Position numbers and translations under genes: made by a program | Notes under the pieces: model-generated | Database searches by the model: none | The model's input: the letters and a program-made list of their open reading frames with translations, nothing else | What the model was told of the DNA's origin: nothing | Shown: positions 17,283-24,324 of the stretch, in pieces | Layout of the letters: the number at the start of each line of letters is the position of its first letter | Numbering within the stretch: position 1 is the stretch's first letter | Source: an uncultured Bacteroides sp. | Lineage (GTDB): Bacteria > Bacteroidota > Bacteroidia > Bacteroidales > Bacteroidaceae | Assembly (NCBI GenBank): GCA_944321465.1 | Contig: CALULL010000003.1 | Coordinates: 1 to 64,000 of the forward strand | DNA: 64,000 nt | Direction: 5' to 3'

Positions 17283-17501
17283 CTATCCGCAGCACTTTTT
17301 CTCTGCATTTTTTTGCTTTTGTGCGCATTCTTTACTCTTTTCGTCCAACTGTCGCTTCAAGTCACACCCGCTGGGGCAATTGTCGCAAGGGCTTTTGTGC
17401 TTCTTAATCCGTCGGAAGGAGGAGAGGATGCCCACTCCTATACGCCATATGCATAATAGCAACAAGAGGGCTACTACCCAGTTTTGCCAATTTGAAGTCA
17501 T
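17283..17501 (-). CDS. FeoB-associated Cys-rich membrane protein
   Basis: A 72-residue protein with one transmembrane helix (about residues 8-29) and a cytoplasmic tail containing the cysteine cluster SPCDNCPSGCDLK, then a Lys-rich end finishing KKCCG. This matches the FeoB_associated family, small partners of ferrous iron permeases. I start at ATG 17499-17501, which overlaps the feoB stop as ATGA, so translation is coupled. A longer upstream reading would run entirely inside feoB and is rejected. The cysteines could bind iron or an Fe-S cluster, as proposed for FeoC; this is inference. It is last in the feo operon, just before the tRNA promoter. Confidence 0.85.
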   Translation of the reverse strand: MTSNWQNWVVALLLLLCIWRIGVGILSSFRRIKKHKSPCDNCPSGCDLKRQLDEKSKECAQKQKNAEKKCCG

Positions 17502-19969
17502 ACGAAAAGCCCTCCTATCTGATAAATCAGGAACGATACGAGCCAAGCCAGCACGGTTGTATATCCGGCGGCAAACAAAGCCCACTTCCAGCTTCCCGAT
17601 TCTTGCCTGATGGCTGCGAGCGTTGCGATACACGGGAAATAAATCAGTACGAAGACCATGTAGGCAAAAGCGACCAGCGGCGTAATCGGTATTCGCTCGG
17701 AGAGGCTTACAGAGTCTGCCTCACTGTCGTCAGCATAGAGGACTCCCAGGGTGCTGACGACTAATTCTTTGGCTCCTACACCCGAAATGAGTCCTATGCC
17801 CAGTTTCCAGTCGAAGCCTAACGGCTCGATTACGGGTTCTATGGCCTTACCCAGTTGGCCTATGTAGGAGTTTTCCTGCTGGTCGGGCAAGGTGTCATAT
17901 TTGTCGTGGTCGGGGTAATAGCCTAAGGCCCAAATGACCATTGAAGCTATCATAATGATGCCTCCCATCTTACGCAGATACTGTGCGCCTTTTTCCCACG
18001 TGTGCCGGAAGATGGATTTGGCCGTCGGTAATCGGTAAGGGGGAAGCTCCATGACAAAGGGTGTGTCGTCGCCCTTTACCAGAAAGCGGCTGAACAGACG
18101 GGCCATCAGCACGGCCAAAAGTATTCCTATTGCATAGATGCAGAGCAGAACCAAGCTGCCGTTGCCTGGGAAGAAGGCTCCGACCAATACTAAATAAATG
18201 GGTAGCCGCGCACTGCACGACATCAGAGGGTTGATGAGCATGGTGATGAGGCGGCTTTTGCGGTTCTCGATGGTGCGCGATGCCATGATGGCCGGTACGT
18301 TGCATCCAAAGCCCATGATGAGCGGGATAAAAGACTTGCCGTGCAGGCCCATTTTGTGCATGATTTTGTCCATGATAAAGGCCGCGCGTGCCATGTATCC
18401 CGAGTCTTCCATGATCGAGATGCAGAAGTAGAGTATCAGGATGTTGGGTAAGAAGACGATGACACCGCCTACGCCACCTATGATGCCATCGATAAGCATG
18501 TCTTTCAACGGGCCTTCCGACATATTGGCTTCTATCAGATTGCCGAGTTGCCCCACCAGCCATTCTATCCATTGCATAGGATACTCGCCTAAGACGAATG
18601 TCCCTTCAAACATGATGTACATGAAAAGGAAGAAAATGGGGTATCCCCAGACCTTGTGGGTGACGATGGCATCGATTAGGCGCGTTGTCTGCCCTTTGTC
18701 CTGATGGTTGTTTACGAAGGTCTCGCGCAATGCGCCGGTGATGAAGCCGTATTTGGCATCTGTGATGGCTTGTTCGCTATCTTCGCCCAGCACCTCCTGC
18801 AAGCGTTGTTTTTCCTTTGCGCATGTTGTCTTGATGGTGTCGGCATTGCTCAGCGTATTGGTCAGTTTTTCTATTTCGTGGTCGTTCTCTAGCAATTTGA
18901 TGGCCAAGAAGCGGGTAGAGTACTTGTAGCGTATGCCGCTGTTTTGCCCGATGAGGGATTTGATGGCATTGATGCTCCGTTCCAGTTCGGGACCGTGGTT
19001 GATGTGAATGTGTCGATAGCTGTCGCGCAGGTGGTCATCTTCGTTCTTGGAGTCGTCGTAAGTGTGGTCGGAAACATACGCCTTGTGCCAATTGCGCAAC
19101 TCTTCTGCTATTTCGGCTTTGACTTCTCCCTTCTGGTTCAGGTAGTCGGCTCCTTCATAAAGCTCGATTAGTATATGAAAGAGCGTGTCAATGCCTTTCC
19201 CCGTGCGCGAAATCGTAGGTACCATCGGAACACCAAACAGTTGGCTGAGTTTGATGTAGTCCAATGTGTTGCCACTGGCTTGTAGCTCGTCGTACATGTT
19301 CAGGGCTACCACCATGCGGACATTCATGTCTATCAGCTGAGTGGTGAGGTAGAGGTTGCGTTCCAGGTTTGACGAGTCGACCACGTTGATGATGATGTCC
19401 GGGGTCTCGTCTATGATGTGATGCCGCACGTAGATTTCTTCTGGCGAGTAGGTTGACAAGGAGTATGTGCCCGGCAGGTCGACTATGCGGAAGTGATAGC
19501 CTTGAAAGTCGAAAAAACCTTCCTTGGCATCGACCGTCACACCGCTGTAATTGCCTACATGTTCGTGTGCTCCCGAAGCAATGTTGAACAGTGAAGTCTT
19601 TCCGCAATTCGGATTGCCCACCAAGGCTACGTTTATGGTGCGTCGTTTGCCAAGGGCTACCTGTTTCAATTGTTCACTGTCGAGCCGCACCTCCTCGCTA
19701 AGTCCCTTGTGGTAATCCAGATGGACAGATGCTTCGCAAGCCTCCTGTTCGCTGACAACTTCAATCATTGCTGCTTCTTGCCGCCTTAAGGATATTTCGT
19801 ATCCCATTATGCGGTACTTTATGGGGTCTTTCAGAGGAGCATTGAGCAGAACTTCCACTGTTTGCCCCTTGATGAAACCCATCTCGACAATTCGCTTACG
19901 AAAGCCTCCGTGGCCTAAAACTTTGACTACGACACTTTTCTCTCCTGTGTTTAATTCAGATAAACGCAT
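17498..19969 (-). CDS. feoB: Ferrous iron transporter FeoA-FeoB fusion
   Basis: An 823-residue inner-membrane Fe(II) uptake protein. Residues 1-75 are a FeoA/SH3-like domain (MRLSELNTGEKSVVVKVLGHGG). Then comes the GTPase domain with G1 GNPNCGKTS (118-126), the switch sequence GNYSGVTVDAKEG, G3 DLPGTYSLS and G4 NMYD, then two Gate-type membrane halves (MGFGCNVPAIMASR in the first) with about 8-10 helices. FeoA fused to FeoB is usual in Bacteroides, so no separate feoA is expected. It has its own promoter at 20004-20034 and overlaps the downstream Cys-rich partner by four bases. It supplies iron for the many Fe-S enzymes in this window. Confidence 0.97.
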   Translation of the reverse strand: MRLSELNTGEKSVVVKVLGHGGFRKRIVEMGFIKGQTVEVLLNAPLKDPIKYRIMGYEISLRRQEAAMIEVVSEQEACEASVHLDYHKGLSEEVRLDSEQLKQVALGKRRTINVALVGNPNCGKTSLFNIASGAHEHVGNYSGVTVDAKEGFFDFQGYHFRIVDLPGTYSLSTYSPEEIYVRHHIIDETPDIIINVVDSSNLERNLYLTTQLIDMNVRMVVALNMYDELQASGNTLDYIKLSQLFGVPMVPTISRTGKGIDTLFHILIELYEGADYLNQKGEVKAEIAEELRNWHKAYVSDHTYDDSKNEDDHLRDSYRHIHINHGPELERSINAIKSLIGQNSGIRYKYSTRFLAIKLLENDHEIEKLTNTLSNADTIKTTCAKEKQRLQEVLGEDSEQAITDAKYGFITGALRETFVNNHQDKGQTTRLIDAIVTHKVWGYPIFFLFMYIMFEGTFVLGEYPMQWIEWLVGQLGNLIEANMSEGPLKDMLIDGIIGGVGGVIVFLPNILILYFCISIMEDSGYMARAAFIMDKIMHKMGLHGKSFIPLIMGFGCNVPAIMASRTIENRKSRLITMLINPLMSCSARLPIYLVLVGAFFPGNGSLVLLCIYAIGILLAVLMARLFSRFLVKGDDTPFVMELPPYRLPTAKSIFRHTWEKGAQYLRKMGGIIMIASMVIWALGYYPDHDKYDTLPDQQENSYIGQLGKAIEPVIEPLGFDWKLGIGLISGVGAKELVVSTLGVLYADDSEADSVSLSERIPITPLVAFAYMVFVLIYFPCIATLAAIRQESGSWKWALFAAGYTTVLAWLVSFLIYQIGGLFV

Positions 19970-20003
19970 ATTGTGTTTGGTCTAATTCTATTTATTTGCA
20001 GCG

Positions 20004-20034
20004 CAAAGATAGATATTAGTACATAGACCGCAAA
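20004..20034 (-). promoter_or_regulatory. Promoter of feoAB
   Basis: Minus-strand TTTG (20031-20034), a 19-base spacer, then TATCTTTG (20004-20011). The start is expected near 19998, giving a leader of about 28 bases. It lies downstream of the terminator at 20106-20143, so feoAB need not depend on the riboswitch transcript. Confidence 0.75.
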
Positions 20035-20105
20035 TTGTTTAGAACGTTTTTAAATAAGAGCGGTGGCTTTTCTCGTTTGGGCAGGAACCCCCTTTTGCGA
20101 TAAGA

Positions 20106-20143
20106 CAAAAAAGTGTCCGGTCGAACTCGCTTCGCCCGGACAC
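20106..20143 (-). terminator. Terminator downstream of the cobalamin riboswitch
   Basis: Minus-strand stem GTGTCCGG/CCGGACAC with an inner CGAA/TTCG pairing, then six T. It would end transcription from the riboswitch promoter about 140 bases after the aptamer and before the feoAB promoter. Confidence 0.85.
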
Positions 20144-20280
20144 CATACAAAATAAACTTGGCAGAGTTTACTTGTTCTTACTTTCTGTGAATAAGGGGGA
20201 AATACGAACGGCAGCAGGTCAAAGCCCCGTGCCTCATTGATTTTACCGCTTTTTCCTCGAAAGCAAAGATAAAAATGAAG

Positions 20281-20440
20281 TGCTACGGCAGGTCTTCTGA
20301 CTTGTTCCCATTGGCGGCGCCTTCCCGGGCAGTGACGACCCAGTGGCATGTAAGGTTGTTGCCGACAATGTATGATGGAACTCACAGCAGCGGGACTGTC
20401 CAGGACTTTCACCTGATTCCCTTTTAATCACGTTTCTGGA
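20281..20440 (-). ncRNA. Cobalamin (B12) riboswitch aptamer
   Basis: Minus-strand RNA contains the conserved blocks in order: AAAAGGGAATCAGGTGAAA, GTCC...ACAGTCCCGC with CTGTGAG, then GCCACTGGG, CCCGGGAAGGCGCC and the B12 box AAGTCAGAAGACCTGCC. This is a complete adenosylcobalamin/cobalamin-type aptamer. No TonB receptor, methionine synthase or other B12-linked gene follows; the transcript meets a terminator after about 140 bases and the next gene is feoAB with its own promoter. Between aptamer and terminator the best ORF is only 19 codons (start near 20240) and looks non-coding. Confidence 0.93.
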
Positions 20441-20468
20441 CTCTGAAAAACGCGAACCGATGCGTGGA

Positions 20469-20476
20469 CAAAGGTA
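20469..20476 (-). promoter_or_regulatory. -7 element driving the cobalamin riboswitch
   Basis: Minus-strand TACCTTTG, placing the start near 20462, about 20 bases before the aptamer. No clear -33 TTTG is visible. Confidence 0.55.
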
Positions 20477-20687
20477 AGGAACTTTTTTGGAAATGTGGCT
20501 ATCGGGGCGGGAAAAGTTAGTGAGTGCCGATTCTTTTTTCAATTCAGTATAATTGATGTGGCATCGGCTTAGGGAGATGCGGTTGTACGAATGTCTGCAT
20601 TTTGAAGTTGAGCATTCAGCTGTAGGGCACTATTCGTTCGCACTTGGTTGTATTTGTTAGGAAGCGGGACGTTCGTTGGATTTTTTG
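20477..20687. other. Intergenic DNA between riboswitch promoter and R-M island
   Basis: Composition becomes AT-richer from about 20520 onward, marking the left side of the restriction-modification island. No gene or repeat was recognised. Confidence 0.4.
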
Positions 20688-20737
20688 TAAGTGTTACTTA
20701 TAGTCTTTGATTTATAATCTGCAAACTGCGTACTTTG
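20688..20737 (+). promoter_or_regulatory. Control region of the R-M operon: palindromic operator candidate plus promoter
   Basis: A short palindrome TAAGTGTTACTTA (20688-20700) lies just upstream of TTTG (20706-20709), which is followed after 20 bases by GTACTTTG (20730-20737). The start would fall at about 20743, that is on the ATG (20742) of the controller gene, so the mRNA may be leaderless. Controller proteins commonly bind such palindromes near -35 of their own promoter; the operator role here is inferred. Confidence 0.45.
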
Positions 20738-20741
20738 CGAT

Positions 20742-20972
20742 ATGGATATTAAAGAGAAAATAGGAAAACGTATAAAACAACTTCGCGAATTGAAAGGCAT
20801 GTCTCAAAAGGATTTAGCTTATTCAGCCGATTTGGACAGAAGCTATATTGCGAGCGTGGAAAATGGTAATCGTAACATTCCGATTGTCAATATCGAGAAA
20901 ATCGCGAATGCCATGCATATAACGCTATCGGACTTTTTTGCTCATCCTTACTTTAATCAAGAACAATTATGA
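20742..20972 (+). CDS. XRE-family controller protein of the restriction-modification system
   Basis: A 76-residue HTH_3/XRE DNA-binding protein. The helix-turn-helix spans about residues 10-62 (IKQLRELKGMSQKDLAYSAD, then DRSYIASVENGNRNIP and IEKIANAMHITLSDFF). Size and gene order (C immediately before R, four-base ATGA overlap at 20969-20972) match C proteins of type II systems, which activate or delay endonuclease expression while methylation is established. The ATG coincides with the predicted transcription start. It could in principle be a generic XRE regulator, but the coupling to the endonuclease makes the C-protein role likely. Confidence 0.85.
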   Translation: MDIKEKIGKRIKQLRELKGMSQKDLAYSADLDRSYIASVENGNRNIPIVNIEKIANAMHITLSDFFAHPYFNQEQL

Positions 20973-21919
20973 CTAATATTATTCCAAAACCAGTTCAAAC
21001 TAAAATCTACAAAACGGGGCAAACTCGTGGTGCAGATGATGATGTAATTTATCAAAATCGTGTGGGGCGCAATAGTACAGTTCTCATTCCTTTTCTTGAA
21101 TTTGACAGATGTCGAACAGCTCCTACAAACAACGGCATTTATGAGAATGGCTTCATTGCTTTAATCAAGCCTGAATATTTTTTTGACAAAAACGTTCGGA
21201 TATTACTTGAAAGCAAAGGATTGCATTTAGGAGAAAATCTGTTGGTGTTTTATGAAACGAGGTTCCAGTGGAATAATTATCCGCCGTTAGCAGGATGGAA
21301 CGCAGCAACTTCAAGAGTTAGTCCTTTAGGTGGGCAATATGTGGCTAGGGTTCCGGCTACAACAGCCGTGGGAGAAGAAAAGATAATCGAAGGATTTAAT
21401 TCTTCTCGAATGAAAGGAGCTGGCATTCGTGTTTATGAGTATGCTGATTCAGCAACAATAAAGTTGTGTAAAATTCAATTGGAATATCTATTCTGGTCGT
21501 GTAAAGATATAGCAGAGTTGGTAACTGAAAATGGGATGAATAAAGATTTAGTCCAACAACGCATTGTTTCTATTACAAGGCTGGCAAAGGGAAAAGGGCT
21601 TGCTGACAAGAACAGATTATTATCTGAGCGAATCATAGACAAAGAAGGATATACAATCTGCCCATTATGTTTGAAACACATTTCGGCAAGAGGCTTTTGT
21701 TCTAAAATCCAACAAGCAGAAGGGCGTGATGTCCCTGATTTGACTGTAACAGAAGTGAGTCTGTTCCATATACATGAATTGCGAACGGGGGAATTTAACC
21801 ATCGACCGTACAATTTAGGTTGGGGGCATCATCATTGCAATGTGGTTGTGAAAGATTCTGGCATAGAGTCGACATTGCAATGGATGCGGGAAGTAATCAA
21901 TCGTAATGATGCCTTATAG
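20969..21919 (+). CDS. Type II restriction endonuclease, BstXI-like with HNH-type motif (tentative family)
   Basis: A 316-residue protein. The N-terminal half (KIYKTGQTRGADDDVIYQNR, then FIALIKPEYFF) has no classical PD-ExK site that I can identify. The C-terminal region holds Cys pairs (CPLC at 231-234, C244) and HIHE...NHRPYNLGWGHHHCN (267-291), a pattern of an HNH/beta-beta-alpha-metal nuclease. The beginning resembles BstXI-family endonucleases as I remember them; this is not verified, and the cut site is unknown. Start overlaps the controller gene (ATGA). It converges on the methyltransferase, and the two share a bidirectional terminator. Codon usage is visibly more AT-rich than in the neighbours. 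Confidence 0.75.
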   Translation: MTNIIPKPVQTKIYKTGQTRGADDDVIYQNRVGRNSTVLIPFLEFDRCRTAPTNNGIYENGFIALIKPEYFFDKNVRILLESKGLHLGENLLVFYETRFQWNNYPPLAGWNAATSRVSPLGGQYVARVPATTAVGEEKIIEGFNSSRMKGAGIRVYEYADSATIKLCKIQLEYLFWSCKDIAELVTENGMNKDLVQQRIVSITRLAKGKGLADKNRLLSERIIDKEGYTICPLCLKHISARGFCSKIQQAEGRDVPDLTVTEVSLFHIHELRTGEFNHRPYNLGWGHHHCNVVVKDSGIESTLQWMREVINRNDAL

Positions 21920-21922
21920 AGT

Positions 21923-21952
21923 GAAATACCCTCAAAACAAAGAGGGTATTTC
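21923..21952. terminator. Bidirectional terminator between endonuclease and methyltransferase
   Basis: A perfect 11-bp stem GAAATACCCTC/GAGGGTATTTC with an 8-base loop. It starts four bases after the endonuclease stop and contains the methyltransferase stop codon (21932-21934). Confidence 0.8.
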
Positions 21953-23008
21953 TGCTTTTCTTAGACTGCTTTTCATTAAATTAGCCCCATTGACCTCTTT
22001 TGTAGTTAAGGAAACGTATGTCTGTAAACGATTTCTTATTGATTTGCACCAATGCTCGTCAATTTCGACCCCTATGGCATATCGGCCTTCTTTTAAGGCT
22101 GCCAAGAGTGTACTGCCAGAACCTGCAAAACAATCCAATACAATATCATTCTCAAATGTTGTACTTTTAATGCAGTGTTCTAACATCTCCAGGGGCTTTT
22201 CAGCAGGATGCTTCCCCTTGTAAGGTCTTACAGAAGGAAAAGTCCAGATATCAGTAAACTCAATGTTTGCATTTACTTCAAAAGGTCTGATGACATCTTC
22301 ATAGGAAGGCATAGGCTCTTCTAAACCACATTGTTGTAGGGCATCACAAATCTTCTCATATTGCTTTTTATTGGGAATGTTCCTACCGCTTTCCCAATTG
22401 GATACAGCACCTCCATGATTGATTTTGCCGTAAGCTCCTATCATTTCCGTCAATTGATGCCCAGACAACTTGCATTTTGTCCTTTTTTCTTTTAGCAATG
22501 CTCCAAAGTAGGATCGCTTTAAGTTCCCGTCTAAGGCTGGTTCACAAAAAATAATTCGTTCAGAATGAGGATACCATTGTCTTAATGCTTCTTTTTTCAT
22601 TTTGCCCTTCCAACCGTCAAAGCCTGGTTCGTTTGGCTTAGTCCAAACGATATGCGAGAGTATATTAAAATATTTCGAGAGCGTAATTTCCAAGCGAGCT
22701 TCCATGGCAGAAGAACAAAACATAAATATTGAACCATTGGGGCGTAGGACTCTTTTCCATTCTATTGCAAATGTCTCTATCCATTCTATGAACTCATCAT
22801 CTGTGGAGAATGATTTGTCGTTGACTATGTTGCTCTTTTTGGTGCTATGATAAGGAGGGTCGGTCAGAATTAGTGAAATAGAATGCTCAGGTAGCAATTT
22901 GAGAACATTTAAAGCATCGTCATTGAGCAGGATAGCTCGTTCACTCTCGTTGTAAATATGAGGGTGAAGATATTCCTTTATGTATTCAAATTCTTTTTCT
23001 CTATTCAT
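21932..23008 (-). CDS. Site-specific DNA methyltransferase (N6-adenine or N4-cytosine) with embedded HTH
   Basis: A 358-residue beta-class amino-methyltransferase. The catalytic motif TDPPY (residues 49-53) precedes the SAM-binding motif CFAGSGST (293-300), with HPAEKP (267-272) between them: the beta-class order. The target-recognition region (about 130-250) contains an XRE-like segment (LSGHQLTEMIGAYGKI, then VSNWESGRNIPNKKQYEKI). It modifies the host DNA against the neighbouring endonuclease. The gene is convergent with C-R and has its own promoter, which would allow methylation before cutting. DPPY favours adenine-N6 but does not exclude cytosine-N4. Confidence 0.93.
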   Translation of the reverse strand: MNREKEFEYIKEYLHPHIYNESERAILLNDDALNVLKLLPEHSISLILTDPPYHSTKKSNIVNDKSFSTDDEFIEWIETFAIEWKRVLRPNGSIFMFCSSAMEARLEITLSKYFNILSHIVWTKPNEPGFDGWKGKMKKEALRQWYPHSERIIFCEPALDGNLKRSYFGALLKEKRTKCKLSGHQLTEMIGAYGKINHGGAVSNWESGRNIPNKKQYEKICDALQQCGLEEPMPSYEDVIRPFEVNANIEFTDIWTFPSVRPYKGKHPAEKPLEMLEHCIKSTTFENDIVLDCFAGSGSTLLAALKEGRYAIGVEIDEHWCKSIRNRLQTYVSLTTKEVNGANLMKSSLRKAEIPSLF

Positions 23009-23043
23009 CTTCCTTTGATGCAGATTGCTTCTTCAACAACTTA

Positions 23044-23075
23044 CAAAGATAATGTTTTACTGTTTGTGCGCCAAA
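23044..23075 (-). promoter_or_regulatory. Promoter of the methyltransferase gene
   Basis: Minus-strand TTTG (23072-23075), a 20-base spacer, then TATCTTTG (23044-23051). Leader of about 30 bases. Confidence 0.75.
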
Positions 23076-23125
23076 TAGGAGTTCGACTAAGTTATTGATT
23101 TTTGTTCTTGTCCGTACAGAGACGT

Positions 23126-23328
23126 TTAACCCAAATCGTTCATTAGACCGCCTTGCCGTGTGCTTGACAGTCTTTCTACGGCTTTCCAAGCCCTTTCGTT
23201 TTGCCACCGGCATCTTGTCTGCCGCTTTGTCTCGACGTAGCCCGCTACGCCTTCGACAAAGGCGACAGCCAATCTGCACGGCAACAGAACGAAATCGCTT
23301 TGGACTCTAATGACCGATTTGGGTTTAA
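23126..23328. mobile_element. MITE-like element, copy 2
   Basis: A ~203-base element with terminal inverted repeats (23126-23147 and 23307-23328) beginning TTAACCCAAATCGTTCATTA. Its right two-thirds match copy 1 (15931-16132) almost base for base. The interior holds a good hairpin, TTTGTC...CGTAGC/GCTACG...GACAAA (about 23227-23265). It sits at the right border of the R-M island. A short minus-strand ORF inside it recurs in copy 1 and is judged spurious. Confidence 0.78.
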
Positions 23329-23404
23329 GTTGTTCGTTCCATGAGCAACATTGTTGGCTGTCGCTTTCCGGCGTAAAGTTTATTACGCAGCGGCTGGGAG
23401 ACAA

Positions 23405-23438
23405 AAGCAGGAGGAAACTTCGAGGGTTCCTCCTGCTT
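23405..23438 (-). terminator. Terminator of the pheT-yebC unit
   Basis: Minus-strand 12-bp stem AAGCAGGAGGAA/TTCCTCCTGCTT with a 10-base loop and a short T run, 110 bases after the yebC stop. The remaining 23329-23548 DNA has no gene. Confidence 0.75.
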
Positions 23439-23548
23439 GGGGTATGGTGCATGGAGCGCGGAAAGCTCTCCGTATGCTGCGGGTTGCGTCTGTCTTTGTC
23501 TACGCGGTGTGCGGTTGCGCGGCAAGAGATGCCCGGGCGGGGCTTTGC

Positions 23549-24283
23549 TCATTCGCCGTCTTCCGGCTTCATGTTGGTGTAGACGGTCTGTACGTCGTCA
23601 AACTCCTCAAGACGCTCTATCATCTTGTTGATGGTCTCGCGCTGCTCGGGGGTAACGTCTTTCAGGTCGTTCGGGATGTAGGTAAATTCGCCTCCTACAT
23701 CTTCAAGCCCTTGTTCCTCCAGATGCTTCTGTATGGCGGCATAGCTCTTGGGGTCGCCGTAGATTGTGATGGTGCCTTCTTCTTCGTCCTCGTCGTAGTC
23801 CTCGTCTACGTCGAAGTCTATCATGTCGAGGATAAACTCTTCCATGTCCATGTCTGCTTTCTTCTTGAACGTGAACACGCATTTGTGGTCGAAGAGGAAC
23901 GCCAGCGAGCCCATAGTGCCCAGGTTGCCTCCGAACTTGTTGAAGACGGAACGGACATCGGCCACCGTGCGTGTGGGGTTGTCGGTCAGAGTGTCCACGA
24001 AGATGGCGATGCCGTGCGGCCCGTAGCCTTCGTAGGTCATGCCCTTGTAGTCGCTTTGGTCTTTGCCGAGGGCATTCTTTATGGCGCGTTCGATGTTGTC
24101 CTTGGGCATGTTCTCGCGCTTGCAGGTTGCTATGACAGAACGCAGAGTCGGGTTGTTCTCCGGCTCGGGGCCACCGGCCTTTACTGCGATTGCTATCTGT
24201 TTGCCCAGTCGGGTGAACGTTTTGGCCATGTGCCCCCAACGTTTCAGTTTGGTTGCTTTTCGATATTCAAATGCTCTTCCCAT
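23549..24283 (-). CDS. yebC: YebC/PmpR family protein
   Basis: A 244-residue cytosolic protein of the YebC family. Members act as DNA-binding regulators (PmpR) or as translation factors relieving ribosome stalling; which applies here is unknown. Conserved features: MGRAFEYRKATKLKRWGHMAKTF at the start (residues 1-14 and onward), then KRENMPKDNIERAIKNA, YEGYGPHGIAIFVDTLTDN and RSVFNKFGGNLG. The acidic loop DVDEDYDEDEEEG near residue 150 is longer than in Escherichia coli. It follows pheT by 41 bases on the same strand and is probably co-transcribed. Confidence 0.93.
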   Translation of the reverse strand: MGRAFEYRKATKLKRWGHMAKTFTRLGKQIAIAVKAGGPEPENNPTLRSVIATCKRENMPKDNIERAIKNALGKDQSDYKGMTYEGYGPHGIAIFVDTLTDNPTRTVADVRSVFNKFGGNLGTMGSLAFLFDHKCVFTFKKKADMDMEEFILDMIDFDVDEDYDEDEEEGTITIYGDPKSYAAIQKHLEEQGLEDVGGEFTYIPNDLKDVTPEQRETINKMIERLEEFDDVQTVYTNMKPEDGE

Positions 24284-24324
24284 ATTGTTTTGTTATGTTA
24301 TAGTTGTTGTTCTTATGAGTCCGG

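Noticed and set aside
20050-20542. Minus-strand ORFs across the riboswitch
   Set aside because: The sequence is constrained as an RNA aptamer and terminator; the translations have no similarity to a protein.
23001-23279. Minus-strand ORF starting MQIGCRLCRRRSG, repeated near 16084
   Set aside because: The recurrence is explained by the MITE-like element itself; no start signal or conserved frame beyond it.
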